Shown in pieces: positions 1-5,596 of a stretch of 5,596 nucleotides of DNA (the first letter of the stretch is position 1; the number at the start of each line of letters is the position of its first letter). The stretch is taken from the NCBI GenBank assembly GCA_023393155.1, contig JAEWML010000127.1, positions 1 through 5,596 on the forward strand. The letters are read 5' to 3'. Below the pieces are notes generated by a model that worked only from the letters and a program-made list of their open reading frames with translations, was not told the origin of the DNA and ran no database searches. Origin of the DNA: Bacillota bacterium. GTDB lineage: Bacteria > Bacillota > Clostridia > Oscillospirales > Oscillospiraceae. Position numbers and translations under genes: made by a program.

Positions 1-1052
1 CCACGCAGTACTGCGAGGCACGGGGATTCACCATCCCGGAGCTGGTGGACTGCGTGAAGGAGAAAACCGGGGTTTCCGGGGCGGCGGAGCTGAGTTTTTC
101 CGGCACGGATAAAATTCAGCTCATGGCAACCGACAGCTACGGAAATTACAGCCGCGTCTGGACCTGCGACCAGCTTTACGGCGTTAAACGGTATTATTTC
201 GAGGGCCTGTATGACAGGGAGCGGGGCTGGAACACCGGCTGGGAGGTGGGCGGCGAGGACAACAGCAAGTTCGGCATCGACCTGCCCACCTATCAGAAGG
301 ACTATCAGAGCAAGGACCCCTACTACGCGGATAAGCGGGCGGCGTTTGACACGGGACGGGAAACCACGGTGATTCTGGCAACGGAATCTCTCTCCGGGCG
401 GACCACCACCGACACGCTGAATGCCTCCACAGAGCTGGGGCTGGGAAGCTATATCGAGTCCAATAAAGGAAACGTGACCGGATGCCTTGCCAAGCATCTG
501 ACGGACGACACGGCTCTGCGGCTGAGCCTGCCCATGACGGAGGCGGACCTGATGGCGGCCCACCGCACCGCCTACGACAATTTCAAATGGATTTACAATC
601 TGCGGCTGGACATGAAGAATGCCCCGGCTCTGCGGTCGGCGGGGACGGTGGCGGACCCTGTGGCCCGCTTCACCAAAAGCGCCGACGGAAAGACGCTGAC
701 CATCGTCCTCTCCTGCGCCACGGCGGGGGCCTCGATTTACTATTCCTATGACGGAGCGCCCCAGATTCCCTACACCGGTCCGGTGACCTACGATATCTCC
801 GGGCGGGACCTGTCCGCAAGCCCCGTGACCATGTATGCCACGGCGGTAAAGGAGGGCTGGGACGACGGAGGCGTGGTATTTATGAAATATCCCGGGCTGG
901 CCCCCGCGTTTCAGGCACTGTACAGCAGCACGGCAAATGAAAATGTGGTGTTTCAGGCCGCCGCCGGCGTGTCTTCCGCGGAGTGGGCGGCATGGACCGG
1001 GGCAATGAACTTTGTCTCGGTCAAAACGCCGGAGGTAAACGGCTATGTATAA
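1..1052 (+). CDS. SLH surface protein, N-terminal part (5' partial, ends at a frameshift)
   Basis: The frame is open from base 3, where it reads TQYCEARGFTIPELVDCVKE. This matches TTVHQEAKGFTIPEFVTYAK in the next gene, so the ATG at 45 is internal and the true start lies upstream of the window. The first part (about bases 3-200) carries TIPELVD and then IQLMATDSYGNYSRVWT, a pattern resembling the sulfite-oxidase/molybdopterin fold (GVPLxxLL ... DGY). A middle region shared with the paralogue includes PMTEADL and LDMKNAP. A chitobiase C-terminal-like or Fn3-like beta domain follows at about 651-890 (ASIYYSYDGAP, YTGPVTY, MYATAVKEGW). From about 915 an HID/DUF1533-like domain begins, and it is cut by TAA at 1050-1052. 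The homologous continuation lies in the -1 frame, so this is the front part of one surface protein whose back part is the next entry. The role is likely cell-wall display and ligand capture; this is inferred from domains and neighbours. Confidence is high that it is coding and moderate for function. Confidence 0.85.
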   Translation, partial: TQYCEARGFTIPELVDCVKEKTGVSGAAELSFSGTDKIQLMATDSYGNYSRVWTCDQLYGVKRYYFEGLYDRERGWNTGWEVGGEDNSKFGIDLPTYQKDYQSKDPYYADKRAAFDTGRETTVILATESLSGRTTTDTLNASTELGLGSYIESNKGNVTGCLAKHLTDDTALRLSLPMTEADLMAAHRTAYDNFKWIYNLRLDMKNAPALRSAGTVADPVARFTKSADGKTLTIVLSCATAGASIYYSYDGAPQIPYTGPVTYDISGRDLSASPVTMYATAVKEGWDDGGVVFMKYPGLAPAFQALYSSTANENVVFQAAAGVSSAEWAAWTGAMNFVSVKTPEVNGYV

Positions 1053-2059
1053 GCCCGTCCAAGTACAAAGCGGGGGCGGCTTCCTTCATCTTCGACAAGA
1101 GCCTGTTTGAAAAAACCGGGGCGTACAGCTTCATGTTCCACGCCACCAAGTACGCGGACAAGCAGGTTTCCCTCACCATCAAAAAAGCGGCGCCCACGGT
1201 AAAAACGCAGGAACGCTATGGGCTGGGCGGCGCGATGACGCTGCGCTTTGACGACCCGGGGTATCAGTCCGGTCTGTCCGTATACATACTGGATTCCAAC
1301 GGAACCCGCATTTTGATTCCCTCCTCCGGGCTGGACCGCGCCGTGGCCGGACAGGTGACGGTCAAAGCGGAGTATTTTGCGCTGTCCTCCTGCCCGATTC
1401 AGGCGGCGGGGACCTATACGCTGGAGCTGGACAACAGTCTCTACGCGCCGGGGTCCCAGACGGTGAACGTCGTCGTGGCGGAGCTTATGGAGACAGGCTT
1501 TTCCGACGTGGCGAGGGACGCGTGGTGCGCCAACGCGGTCATATACGCGGTGCAAAACGGCCTGTTCAACGGAACCGCCCCCGGACTGTTTTCTCCCAAC
1601 GCCTCCATGACCCGAGGCATGTTTGTCACGGTTTTGGGGCGGCTGGACGGCGTGGCGGCGGATGCCGTCTCAGCCCCGGCCTATTCAGATGTGGCGGATG
1701 GTTCGGTCTACGCGCCGTATATCGCCTGGGCGGCGGAAAACGGGCTGGCGGCGGGCTATCGGGACGGCACCTTCCGGCCCAATGCCTCCGTGACCCGGGA
1801 GCAGATTGCGGCGATTTTGTACCGCTACGCGCAGTTTAAGGGCGAAAAAACGGATCATTCAGACTCTGCGGCGTTCAACGCCTTTTCCGACGGGGCGGCT
1901 GTTGGGTCCTATGCGCTGGACGCCATGCGCTGGGCAGCGGCGGCAGGCGTGGTCAACGGCGGCGGCGGGCGGCTGAACCCCAAGGGAACGGCGAGTCGTG
2001 CGCAGGTGGCGCAGATGATGCTGAACTATCACACGTATCTGGAGGGGGAGCGTACATGA
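983..2059 (+). CDS. SLH surface protein, C-terminal part (HID-like domains and three SLH repeats)
   Basis: This is the continuation of the preceding protein in the -1 frame. A GTG at 983 would be the formal start, but the residues before about 1050 (MGGMDRGNELCLG...) are out-of-frame sequence and there is no good ribosome binding site. Protein-like sequence begins at SPSKYKAGAASFIFDKSLF. It completes an HID/DUF1533-like domain (TGAYSFMFHATKYADKQVSL, up to about 1185). A second beta-rich segment at about 1190-1480 ends AGTYTLELDNSLYAPGSQTV and looks like a diverged copy. Three SLH domains follow, at about 1490-1660 (FSDVARDAW ... MTRGM), 1679-1847 (YSDVADG ... VTREQ) and 1874-2047 (FSDGAAVGS ... 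ASRAQ). SLH triads are known to bind secondary cell-wall polymers non-covalently, so the protein should sit on the cell surface. It ends in an ATGA overlap with the next gene. Unless the frameshift is an assembly error, the SLH anchor is separated from the N-terminal part. Confidence 0.8.
   Translation: MGGMDRGNELCLGQNAGGKRLCISPSKYKAGAASFIFDKSLFEKTGAYSFMFHATKYADKQVSLTIKKAAPTVKTQERYGLGGAMTLRFDDPGYQSGLSVYILDSNGTRILIPSSGLDRAVAGQVTVKAEYFALSSCPIQAAGTYTLELDNSLYAPGSQTVNVVVAELMETGFSDVARDAWCANAVIYAVQNGLFNGTAPGLFSPNASMTRGMFVTVLGRLDGVAADAVSAPAYSDVADGSVYAPYIAWAAENGLAAGYRDGTFRPNASVTREQIAAILYRYAQFKGEKTDHSDSAAFNAFSDGAAVGSYALDAMRWAAAAGVVNGGGGRLNPKGTASRAQVAQMMLNYHTYLEGERT
1041..1055 (+). other. Frameshift point in the first SLH protein gene
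   Basis: Upstream the coding frame starts at positions divisible by 3 and reads PEVNGYV followed by TAA at 1050. Downstream the frame has codons starting at positions of remainder 2, and reads ISPSKYKAG from 1049. Joining them gives VNGYV-ISPSKYKAG, which restores a continuous HID-like domain. One missing base around 1044-1052 explains it. No slippery heptamer of the X XXY YYZ type is visible here, so a programmed frameshift is unlikely. A sequencing or assembly indel and a genuine inactivating mutation are both possible. Confidence 0.8.
2041..2050 (+). promoter_or_regulatory. Ribosome binding site of the second SLH protein gene
   Basis: GGAGGGGGAG lies 5 bases before the ATG at 2056, inside the last codons of the preceding gene. 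This strong purine-rich site supports the chosen start, which is also followed by a clear signal peptide. Confidence 0.7.
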
Positions 2060-3708
2060 GACGAAAGCTTTTGGGCGTTTTACTGGCGCTGGCGCTGGTG
2101 ACGGGGCTGGCCCCGGCGGCGCAGGCAAAAACGGTGCCGGCGGGACAGACCGTGGGTACGGTGCTGTTCTATTTGACCGACAAGGCCGGGGAGCGGGTGC
2201 TGGTGTCCCAGATTCCCGTGTCCGAAATGGTGTCGGACCTGAAGGCGGGAAAAATCGACGATGCGCTGCACAACTATTCCATTTTGGACCGGTATGTGAC
2301 CACCGTGCATCAGGAGGCGAAGGGATTTACCATTCCTGAGTTTGTAACCTACGCAAAAGGAAAATCCGAGCAGGCGGCCCTGCGGGCGCTGGAGCTGACC
2401 TTTGCGGGGCAGGACGCCATCCGCCTGTGGGAAATTGACCAGACCGGCTTTGACGATTTGGACACCTACACCTGCGACGAGCTGTACGGCGTGGCGCGCT
2501 ATAACTATCCGATGCTCTACAAGTACTGGGACTATCGGACGCAGGAGTATGCCGACCCGGACGGAAAGCTCACCCGGGAGCAGGCGGTCGGAGAAATTCT
2601 CAAATCCGCCGAGCCGGAGGTGCCGCTGTTGTCCGTGCTTGCCTTTTCCCAGCGGTACATGATTACCGACGGAAAGTATGGTACCGGCGACTATAACATG
2701 GAGAGCTTATGGTATACCTCCGGGCGGATGGACAGCGAGCGCACCCCCCGCTTTATGAAGCCCATGACCAAGGAGGACCTGACGGGAAAAGCGTCTACCG
2801 CCGCCGACAGCCGCTATTGGGTGGCAAATATTCTGCTGAATATGAAGGATGCGCCGGAGGTGACGGCGCTGGGCGCGGTGGGCGTTCCCTCCGCCGTGAT
2901 GACGGAGGACGGGGAGAATTACTATGTGCGCTTTTCCTGTCCCACCCAAGGCGCGGCAATTTATTACAATCACAATTTTATAAGTCCCAGCTATACCCCC
3001 ACCAGCCGGTATAGGGGGGACGCGGTGGTGATACCAAAGTCCAATTTCCCCGGCGGAACCGTGACCATGACGTGCCGCGCGGTGAAGGACGGCTGGACCG
3101 ACGCGGGCGTTCAAACGCTGACGCTGACTTCCTCCGGCGCGGAGAAGGGCTGGGTCAGCCCGTATGCGGATGTGACGGCGGGTGGGTGGAGCTATGAGGC
3201 CGTGGGGTATGTCACCCGAAACGGCATCATGAGCGGCACGGCAAAAACCTCGTTTTCCCCCAACGCGCCCATGACCCGAGCGGCCTTGGCCTTGGCGCTG
3301 TACCATATGGCGGGAAGTCCCAAGGTGCCGTCCGGGGCAGGCTTTGCCGACGTGCCCTCCGGCGCGTCCTATGCCGCCGCGGTGGCTTGGGCCAGTCAAA
3401 ACGAGGTGGTGAACGGGACCGCGTCGGGCGGCTTTTCCCCGGAGGCCGGAATCACCAGGGAGCAGCTTGCCGCCATGTTTTACCGGTACGCCAAACATGT
3501 CGCCAAAACCGATTTGACGGTTTCGAGGGATCTGAGCGGCTATACTGACGTGGCCGACGTGGGAAGCTGGGCAAAAGAGGGACTATCCTGGGCGGTGGGA
3601 GCCGGTCTGGTGAACGGCACCGGCGCCACGGAGCTGTCCCCCAAGGGCCCGGCCACGCGGGCACAGGCCGCCGCCATGCTCCAGCGGCTGGGGCTGTTTG
3701 TGGGATGA
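2056..3708 (+). CDS. SLH-domain surface protein with N-terminal sulfite-oxidase-like fold and chitobiase-like domain
   Basis: Complete protein of 550 aa. It begins with a Sec signal peptide (MRRKLLGVLLALALVTG ...) and a likely cleavage after AQA at about residue 24. Residues about 33-170 form a domain beginning VGTVLFYLTD and including TVHQEAKGFTIPEFV and YTCDELYGVARYNYP. The same pattern occurs in the upstream paralogue, and it resembles the small sulfite-oxidase/molybdopterin-like fold. A chitobiase C-terminal-like or Fn3-like beta domain spans about residues 279-357 (AAIYYNHNF, MTCRAVKDGWTDAGV). Three SLH domains follow, at about 367-425 (MTRAA), 427-487 (ITREQ) and 493-550 (ATRAQ), and should anchor the protein to the cell wall. 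It is a tandem paralogue of the upstream gene but lacks the HID-like segments, passing from the beta domain straight into the SLH triad. Its ATG overlaps the upstream stop (ATGA), suggesting translational coupling. Secretion and anchoring are well supported; the ligand or substrate is unknown. Confidence 0.9.
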   Translation: MRRKLLGVLLALALVTGLAPAAQAKTVPAGQTVGTVLFYLTDKAGERVLVSQIPVSEMVSDLKAGKIDDALHNYSILDRYVTTVHQEAKGFTIPEFVTYAKGKSEQAALRALELTFAGQDAIRLWEIDQTGFDDLDTYTCDELYGVARYNYPMLYKYWDYRTQEYADPDGKLTREQAVGEILKSAEPEVPLLSVLAFSQRYMITDGKYGTGDYNMESLWYTSGRMDSERTPRFMKPMTKEDLTGKASTAADSRYWVANILLNMKDAPEVTALGAVGVPSAVMTEDGENYYVRFSCPTQGAAIYYNHNFISPSYTPTSRYRGDAVVIPKSNFPGGTVTMTCRAVKDGWTDAGVQTLTLTSSGAEKGWVSPYADVTAGGWSYEAVGYVTRNGIMSGTAKTSFSPNAPMTRAALALALYHMAGSPKVPSGAGFADVPSGASYAAAVAWASQNEVVNGTASGGFSPEAGITREQLAAMFYRYAKHVAKTDLTVSRDLSGYTDVADVGSWAKEGLSWAVGAGLVNGTGATELSPKGPATRAQAAAMLQRLGLFVG

Positions 3709-3742
3709 AACGCCGCCCGATGGACAGAGCGTCAGGAAGCGG

Positions 3743-3749
3743 GAAAGGG
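3743..3749 (+). promoter_or_regulatory. Ribosome binding site deciding the GTG start of the small lipoprotein
   Basis: GAAAGGG ends 8 bases before GTG 3758. The frame is also open further upstream to a TTG at 3698, but that start has no comparable site and would put a charged, non-signal extension in front of the lipoprotein signal peptide. Confidence 0.55.
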
Positions 3750-3757
3750 TGACTTAC

Positions 3758-4255
3758 GTGAAGAGAACAGGAAAGAGGGCGGCGGTGCTGGGCCTTGCCC
3801 TGTGGGTGCTGCTGCTGTGTGGTTGCGGGGGAACGGTGGCGGTGCGGGCGGACCTCTCGGACTATGGCGACAGCCCCATTACGATTAAGGGATTAAAGGA
3901 TGAGGACTTTACGGTTACGCCCAGCGAGCTTGCAGAACTGGACTGCGTAAAACGCACGGCCACGGGCGCCACGGCGAAGGCCGGAACGGTGAACGCCGTG
4001 GGGCCGCTGCTGAACACGTTTTTGGCGCAGTATGAGACGAAGATGCCGGACTTTCAGAAAATCCGGTTTCTTTGCGGCGACGGATACAAAACCGTTTTAA
4101 AAGAGGAGTATCTCACCGACTATGAGGTGGTGCTGCAACTGGCGGAGGGGGACGAGCCCCTTCCGGAAAAGCAGCGGCCCTTGCGGATTCTCATTCCGGA
4201 GGCGGAGTCCTCCTACTGGGCCTACGCGGTGACTGCCATAGAGTTTGTAAAATGA
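3758..4255 (+). CDS. Small lipoprotein with a sulfite-oxidase-like (molybdopterin-fold) domain
   Basis: About 165 aa from GTG 3758, chosen for its ribosome binding site and because it gives a proper signal peptide. Positively charged KRTGKRAA is followed by a hydrophobic stretch and the lipobox-like LLCGC, so the mature protein is probably lipid-anchored on the outer membrane face. The rest is one domain. It opens ITIKGLKDEDFTVTPSEL, then has PLLNTFL, a DGY motif (FLCGDGYKTVL), PLPEKQRPLRILIP and a final YAVTAIEFVK. That order of elements matches the pattern of small PF00174-like domains (strand-L-x-G, GVPLxxLL, DGY, PLR-hydrophobic-P, terminal Ile-Glu). The cysteine in LDCVKRTATG does not appear to be at the Mo-ligand position, so it is probably not an active Mo enzyme. 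It lies between the surface proteins and the transporter and overlaps the next gene by ATGA, so it may pass or sense the same ligand. This assignment is by eye; a hypothetical lipoprotein is the fallback. Confidence 0.85.
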   Translation: MKRTGKRAAVLGLALWVLLLCGCGGTVAVRADLSDYGDSPITIKGLKDEDFTVTPSELAELDCVKRTATGATAKAGTVNAVGPLLNTFLAQYETKMPDFQKIRFLCGDGYKTVLKEEYLTDYEVVLQLAEGDEPLPEKQRPLRILIPEAESSYWAYAVTAIEFVK

Positions 4256-5352
4256 AAAAAACAACACGAAGACGCATACCCGCCATCCTTTTGGCGGCGG
4301 CAATCCTGCTGTGCTCCTCCGGCTGCGGCGAATATCCCGTGCGGGAAACGCAGAACGCAGAAACCTGGTCCTTTACGGATTCCTGCGGCCGCAAGGTGGA
4401 GCTTCCCAGAGAGGTTAAAACCGTGGCTCCCTCCGGGCCGCTGGCGCAGATTTTTCTCTATACGCTGTGTCCCGACCAACTGGCGGGCCTCTCCACGCCG
4501 TTGACAAAAAAGCAGAAGAAATACTTTCCCGAAAAATACTGGGGCCTCCCCGTTTTCGGCCAGTTTTACGGCGGGGGCGGAACGATCAGCTATGAGTCCG
4601 TGATTGCCGCCGCGCCGGATGTGATTATCGACATGGGGGAGGAGAAATCCGGCATCGCCGCCGACATGGACGCCATCCAGACGCAGACCGGCATTCCCAC
4701 CGTTTTTATCAAGGCCCCGCTGGAGGAGTCCGCCCGGGCGTACGACACGCTGGGAGAGATTACGGGAGCGAAGGAACAGGCAAAGGCGCTGGCGGATTAC
4801 GTCCGGCAGACCCTTGACGAAGCGAAAGCCTTTGGCGCGCAGATTCCCGAATCTCAGCGAACGGCGGTGCTGTTTTCTCAGGGGGAGTATGGCACGGAGG
4901 TAAACGGCAATGGAAGTCTCCACGCGCAGGTGCTGGACTGGGCCGCGGCCCGGAATGTGGCGGAGCTGAGGAAAAACTCCGACAGGGGCGGGGACGAGGT
5001 GAGCATGGAGCAGATTTTACTCTGGAACCCGGAAGCGGTGGTGCTGGCGCCCGATAGCTGCTACGACGACATTTGGGAGGACCCCCTGTGGGCCAACGTC
5101 CGGGCCGTAAAAACCGGCGCGGTGTACGAGGTGCCGGACGCGCCCTATAACTGGCTGGACAGGCCCCCCTCCGTCCAGCGGATTCTGGGGATTCGCTGGC
5201 TGGGAAGCTTGCTGTACCCGCAGGCTTTTCAGTACGACATGGTGCGGGAGACTCAGACCTTTTATAAGCTGTTTTACCACTATGACCTGACGCAGGCGCA
5301 GGCAAAGGCGCTGCTGGCCCATTCAACGGAAAAGATGGAGGAACCCACATGA
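4252..5352 (+). CDS. ABC transporter substrate-binding lipoprotein, FecB/BtuF (TroA-like) family
   Basis: 366 aa, the usual size for class III periplasmic-binding-type receptors. The signal peptide MKKTTRRRIPAILLAAAILL leads to SSGC, a lipobox with the lipidated cysteine at about residue 25. The mature protein starts with the family's typical FTDSCGRKVELPREVKTV. It continues with a segment giving DQLAGLSTP, then ISYESVIAAAPDVIIDMGE (about 111-130), a long linker helix region (about 165-200), SMEQILLWNPEAVVLAP, and YNWLDRPPSVQRILGIRWLG from residue 299. The YNW-[FL]-DRPPS motif is characteristic of a subgroup of iron-complex-type receptors. Such proteins deliver siderophores, heme, corrinoids or, in MolA-like cases, molybdate to a FecCD-type permease, which follows directly. 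Its ATG overlaps the previous stop and has no clear ribosome binding site, so translation probably depends on coupling. The ligand cannot be fixed from sequence; the HID-like domain upstream favours a heme or iron source. Confidence 0.93.
   Translation: MKKTTRRRIPAILLAAAILLCSSGCGEYPVRETQNAETWSFTDSCGRKVELPREVKTVAPSGPLAQIFLYTLCPDQLAGLSTPLTKKQKKYFPEKYWGLPVFGQFYGGGGTISYESVIAAAPDVIIDMGEEKSGIAADMDAIQTQTGIPTVFIKAPLEESARAYDTLGEITGAKEQAKALADYVRQTLDEAKAFGAQIPESQRTAVLFSQGEYGTEVNGNGSLHAQVLDWAAARNVAELRKNSDRGGDEVSMEQILLWNPEAVVLAPDSCYDDIWEDPLWANVRAVKTGAVYEVPDAPYNWLDRPPSVQRILGIRWLGSLLYPQAFQYDMVRETQTFYKLFYHYDLTQAQAKALLAHSTEKMEEPT
5337..5341 (+). promoter_or_regulatory. Ribosome binding site of the FecCD-type permease
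   Basis: A consensus GGAGG lies 7 bases before ATG 5349, within the end of the binding-protein gene. It fixes the start of the permease, whose ATG overlaps the upstream TGA. Confidence 0.75.
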
Positions 5353-5596
5353 CGGAGCGGCCCGAAAAGTCCGGCCTTTTGGAAATCTCCCTCCGGCTGC
5401 GGCGGCGGGGCTGGGGAGGCGTTGCGCTGCTGGGGGCAGGACTGGCAGTGGTGTTTCTGGTGTCCTTTTCTCTTGGGAAATACCCCGCCTCGGTGGAAGA
5501 CGTGGTGAAAATCCTGCTCTCCCGCGTTCTGCCCATTACCCAGAGCTGGAGCGATGAAATGGCGGGCGTGGTGCTGCGGCTGCGGCTGCCGAGGAT
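5349..5596 (+). CDS. FecCD/BtuC-family ABC transporter permease, N-terminal fragment (3' partial)
   Basis: Starting at ATG 5349, the frame is open to the window end (about 82 codons). After a short basic cytoplasmic start (MTERPEKSGLLEISLRLRRR) comes the first membrane segment (VALLGAGLAVVFLVSFSLG). It is followed by YPASVEDVVKILLSRVLPI and then VVLRLRLPR, the RLPR signature that ends the N-terminal region of FecCD/BtuC permeases. Full-length members have about 330-360 aa and ten membrane helices, so most of the gene lies beyond the window. It would pair with the binding protein directly upstream and presumably an ATPase downstream. It overlaps that gene by ATGA and has a strong ribosome binding site. 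The family call is firm; the transported compound is not known. Confidence 0.92.
   Translation, partial: MTERPEKSGLLEISLRLRRRGWGGVALLGAGLAVVFLVSFSLGKYPASVEDVVKILLSRVLPITQSWSDEMAGVVLRLRLPR

Noticed and set aside
45..47. ATG at 45 as the start of the first gene
   Set aside because: The frame is open to the window edge, and residues before it match the paralogue (GFTIPE), so it is internal.
1020..1060. Programmed -1 frameshift
   Set aside because: No slippery heptamer and no evident stimulatory stem or internal Shine-Dalgarno; a simple indel explains the data.
2707..3498. Long minus-strand open frame (263 aa)
   Set aside because: It lies opposite the well-supported SLH protein, is rich in Gly/Arg/His with no recognisable domain, and is typical of antisense shadows in GC-rich coding DNA.
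3698..3757. TTG start giving a 185-aa lipoprotein
   Set aside because: The extension is charged and non-hydrophobic and would precede the signal peptide; GTG 3758 has a better ribosome binding site.
3709..3757. Terminator or promoter in the only intergenic gap
   Set aside because: No hairpin followed by a T-run and no convincing -35/-10 pair; it holds only the ribosome binding site of the next gene.
4760..5536. Long minus-strand open frame (258 aa)
   Set aside because: It has Pro/Arg/Ser-rich low-complexity composition and is opposite the binding protein and permease, both of which have clear family motifs.

Overview
The window looks like chromosomal DNA from a GC-rich, low-rank Firmicute, probably a gut Clostridia of the Oscillospiraceae type. 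The evidence is a Gram-positive surface architecture: C-terminal SLH triads, two lipobox lipoproteins and strong GGAGG-type ribosome binding sites, in GC-rich codons (C/G third positions dominate). The assignment is from style and protein content only, since there is no rRNA or marker gene here.

All supported genes lie on the + strand in one tightly packed array with no intergenic gap over about 50 bases. In order they are: (1) a large SLH-anchored surface protein, cut off at its 5' end by the window and broken by a -1 type frameshift near position 1047 (bases 1-2059); (2) a complete paralogous SLH surface protein of 550 aa (2056-3708); (3) a small lipoprotein of about 165 aa (3758-4255); (4) a FecB/BtuF-like substrate-binding lipoprotein of an ABC transporter (4252-5352); (5) the N-terminus of a FecCD/BtuC-like permease, cut off by the window end (5349-5596). 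Three of the four junctions are 4-base ATGA overlaps, so this reads as one operon.

Taken together, the layout suggests a surface-to-membrane relay for a metal chelate. SLH-anchored proteins sit in the cell wall, a small lipoprotein and a class III binding protein sit on the outer membrane face, and a FecCD-type permease imports the ligand. The first surface protein contains what looks like a Shr-like Hb-interacting (DUF1533/HID) domain, which makes heme or hemoprotein iron a leading candidate ligand. Siderophore, corrinoid or molybdate cannot be excluded.

The most unusual feature is that all three genes before the transporter seem to share a small domain resembling the sulfite-oxidase/molybdopterin-binding fold, probably without the Mo-ligating cysteine. 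This is inferred from motif patterns and not proven. There are no RNA genes, mobile elements, CRISPR arrays or clear terminators or promoters that I can support.
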